Positions 63,457 through 64,000 of a DNA stretch of 64,000 bases are shown here, one piece after another (the stretch's first letter is position 1; every line of letters starts with the position of its first letter). The stretch covers positions 1 through 64,000 of the forward strand of contig NZ_FUYY01000001.1 of assembly GCF_900168045.1 (NCBI RefSeq), read 5' to 3'. Source of the stretch: Salegentibacter holothuriorum (lineage in GTDB: Bacteria > Bacteroidota > Bacteroidia > Flavobacteriales > Flavobacteriaceae). The position numbers and the translations under genes are program-made. The notes beneath the pieces are model-generated. The model ran no database searches. It was not told where the DNA came from and saw only the letters and a list, made by a program, of their open reading frames with translations.

Positions 63457-64000
63457 TCAGGGATTTTTTACAGCTTTCAATTTTTCATTTAGATCTATAT
63501 AGTCACAGTAGGAATTGCTGCAATCAGTCACATTCTGAAACTGATTTAAAAGTGAGCCAGCTGCTTTTTTACCTGCCGGATCATTATCCAGATAAAGCAG
63601 TACCTTTTCATATTTAGGGATGAGCATTTTAATCCTTTGCAAAAAAGCCAGGGAGTTTAAAATGATGCAATCTGAATTTTGCACCAAATCTTCATCAATA
63701 GTAGCCAGGGAAAGAAAATCAAACATCCCCTCCGTGATGATTAACTGCTTAGATTGTCTTTCAAAAAATGAAAAGGTTTTTGGTCTACTGGAAGTTTTAA
63801 AGTATTTGTTTCTAAGTTCCCAGCCTCTTTTATAATTTTCAAGGCCAAGTGCAAAAAACCGTTTTCCTTTACAGCGATACCAAACCTGTCTACAGTATTT
63901 TCTACCAATCTCATAAGGTATATTCCGTGAGTTCAGATAATCAATTAATGCTTTAAGATGAATAATTTGAACATCCAGGATACTAATTTCCGGTTCCTTA
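63457..64000 (-). CDS. Toprim-domain DNA primase (partial, runs off the window)
   Basis: The frame is open from the stop at 63457 to the right edge, giving at least 181 residues; the N-terminal zinc-finger part is outside. The visible part has the Toprim motifs: Glu in LIITEGMFDFLSL and the Asp-x-Asp region LLYLDNDPAGKKAA. Upstream, a basic linker (YEIGRKYCRQVWYRCKGKRF) precedes the fold. Such short primases replicate or prime Bacteroidota mobilizable elements. It is 61 nt from the oriT-like hairpin. Confidence 0.88.
   Translation of the reverse strand, partial: KEPEISILDVQIIHLKALIDYLNSRNIPYEIGRKYCRQVWYRCKGKRFFALGLENYKRGWELRNKYFKTSSRPKTFSFFERQSKQLIITEGMFDFLSLATIDEDLVQNSDCIILNSLAFLQRIKMLIPKYEKVLLYLDNDPAGKKAAGSLLNQFQNVTDCSNSYCDYIDLNEKLKAVKNP

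Larger units (their letters stand above)
43433..64000. mobile_element. Integrated mobilizable element (left end to beyond the window)
   Basis: It begins at the truncated tRNA-Pro and carries a tyrosine integrase, then cargo (AAA ATPase, Trx/ApbE/DUF4266/DUF3570 cassette, metal-efflux RND operon with glycosyltransferases, two-component system, VIT transporter) and a mobilization module (MbpC-like, MobA, MobC, oriT-like repeats, Toprim primase). No type IV secretion genes are in the window, so it is either an IME or the left part of an ICE. A second tRNA fragment at 46.45 kb implies a composite history. The right boundary is not seen. Confidence 0.75.

Overview
The window is AT-rich DNA from a member of the Bacteroidota, most likely Flavobacteriaceae. 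The evidence is promoter -7 boxes of the TAnnTTTG type, a TonB receptor/DUF4249 operon, DUF983, DUF1080, DUF3570 and DUF4266 proteins, short mRNA leaders, and Bacteroides-type MobA/MobC and primase genes. A Gramella/Salegentibacter-like marine genus is an inference; no rRNA is present to settle it.

Positions 1-43.4 kb look chromosomal. First come pta-ackA (acetate/acetyl-CoA interconversion) and two small proteins. From 5.4 to 11.9 kb, all on the minus strand, lies a stress block. One operon has a TetR repressor, a CurA-like enone reductase and a YqhD-like aldehyde reductase, with a perfect palindrome in its promoter. A second has a DoxX protein, an OhrR-like thiol-switch repressor, a quinone-oxidoreductase-like protein and an atypical SDR. 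A DJ-1/Hsp31 protein sits beside them. Next are a large PLP enzyme, a nitrilase-superfamily enzyme with an AraC regulator, DUF983, a divergent LysR/LysE pair with a T-N11-A operator, a decayed gene (18.9-19.2 kb), a FrnE-type DsbA and tRNA-Arg(TCT). A GT2/double-LAB_N/GT39 trio follows (surface glycolipid modification), then manA, an aldo-keto reductase, DUF1080, a class A beta-lactamase, deoD and deoC. The four-gene secreted-protein/TonB receptor/DUF4249/macroglobulin-like operon is at 29-35.4 kb. A TPP riboswitch at 36.0 kb heads a compact thiamine operon, thiS-thiC-tenI-like-thiD-thiE-thiG-thiH-thiF.

From about 43.43 kb to the window end is an integrated mobilizable element. It starts at a truncated tRNA-Pro 3' half, followed by a tyrosine integrase and a DUF4143 ATPase. 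A second, unrelated truncated tRNA (Leu-TAA) at 46.45 kb shows that this end is a mosaic. The cargo is: (a) a thioredoxin/ApbE/DUF4266/DUF3570 cassette, probably a flavinylation-linked envelope redox system; (b) a metal-efflux operon encoding a CzcA pump fused to its own CzcC/TolC channel, a CzcB adaptor, a small membrane protein and a GT2/GT39 pair; (c) a response regulator, histidine kinase and VIT-family transporter. The right end has MbpC-like, MobA relaxase and MobC genes, an inverted-repeat region that is a good oriT candidate, and a Toprim primase cut by the window edge.

The most interesting regulatory signal is a direct repeat CTTAAG-N5-CTTAAG, phased at 11 bp, found upstream of both the efflux operon and the response regulator gene and at the same distance from a -7-like box in each. 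It is a strong candidate operator for the element's own two-component system.
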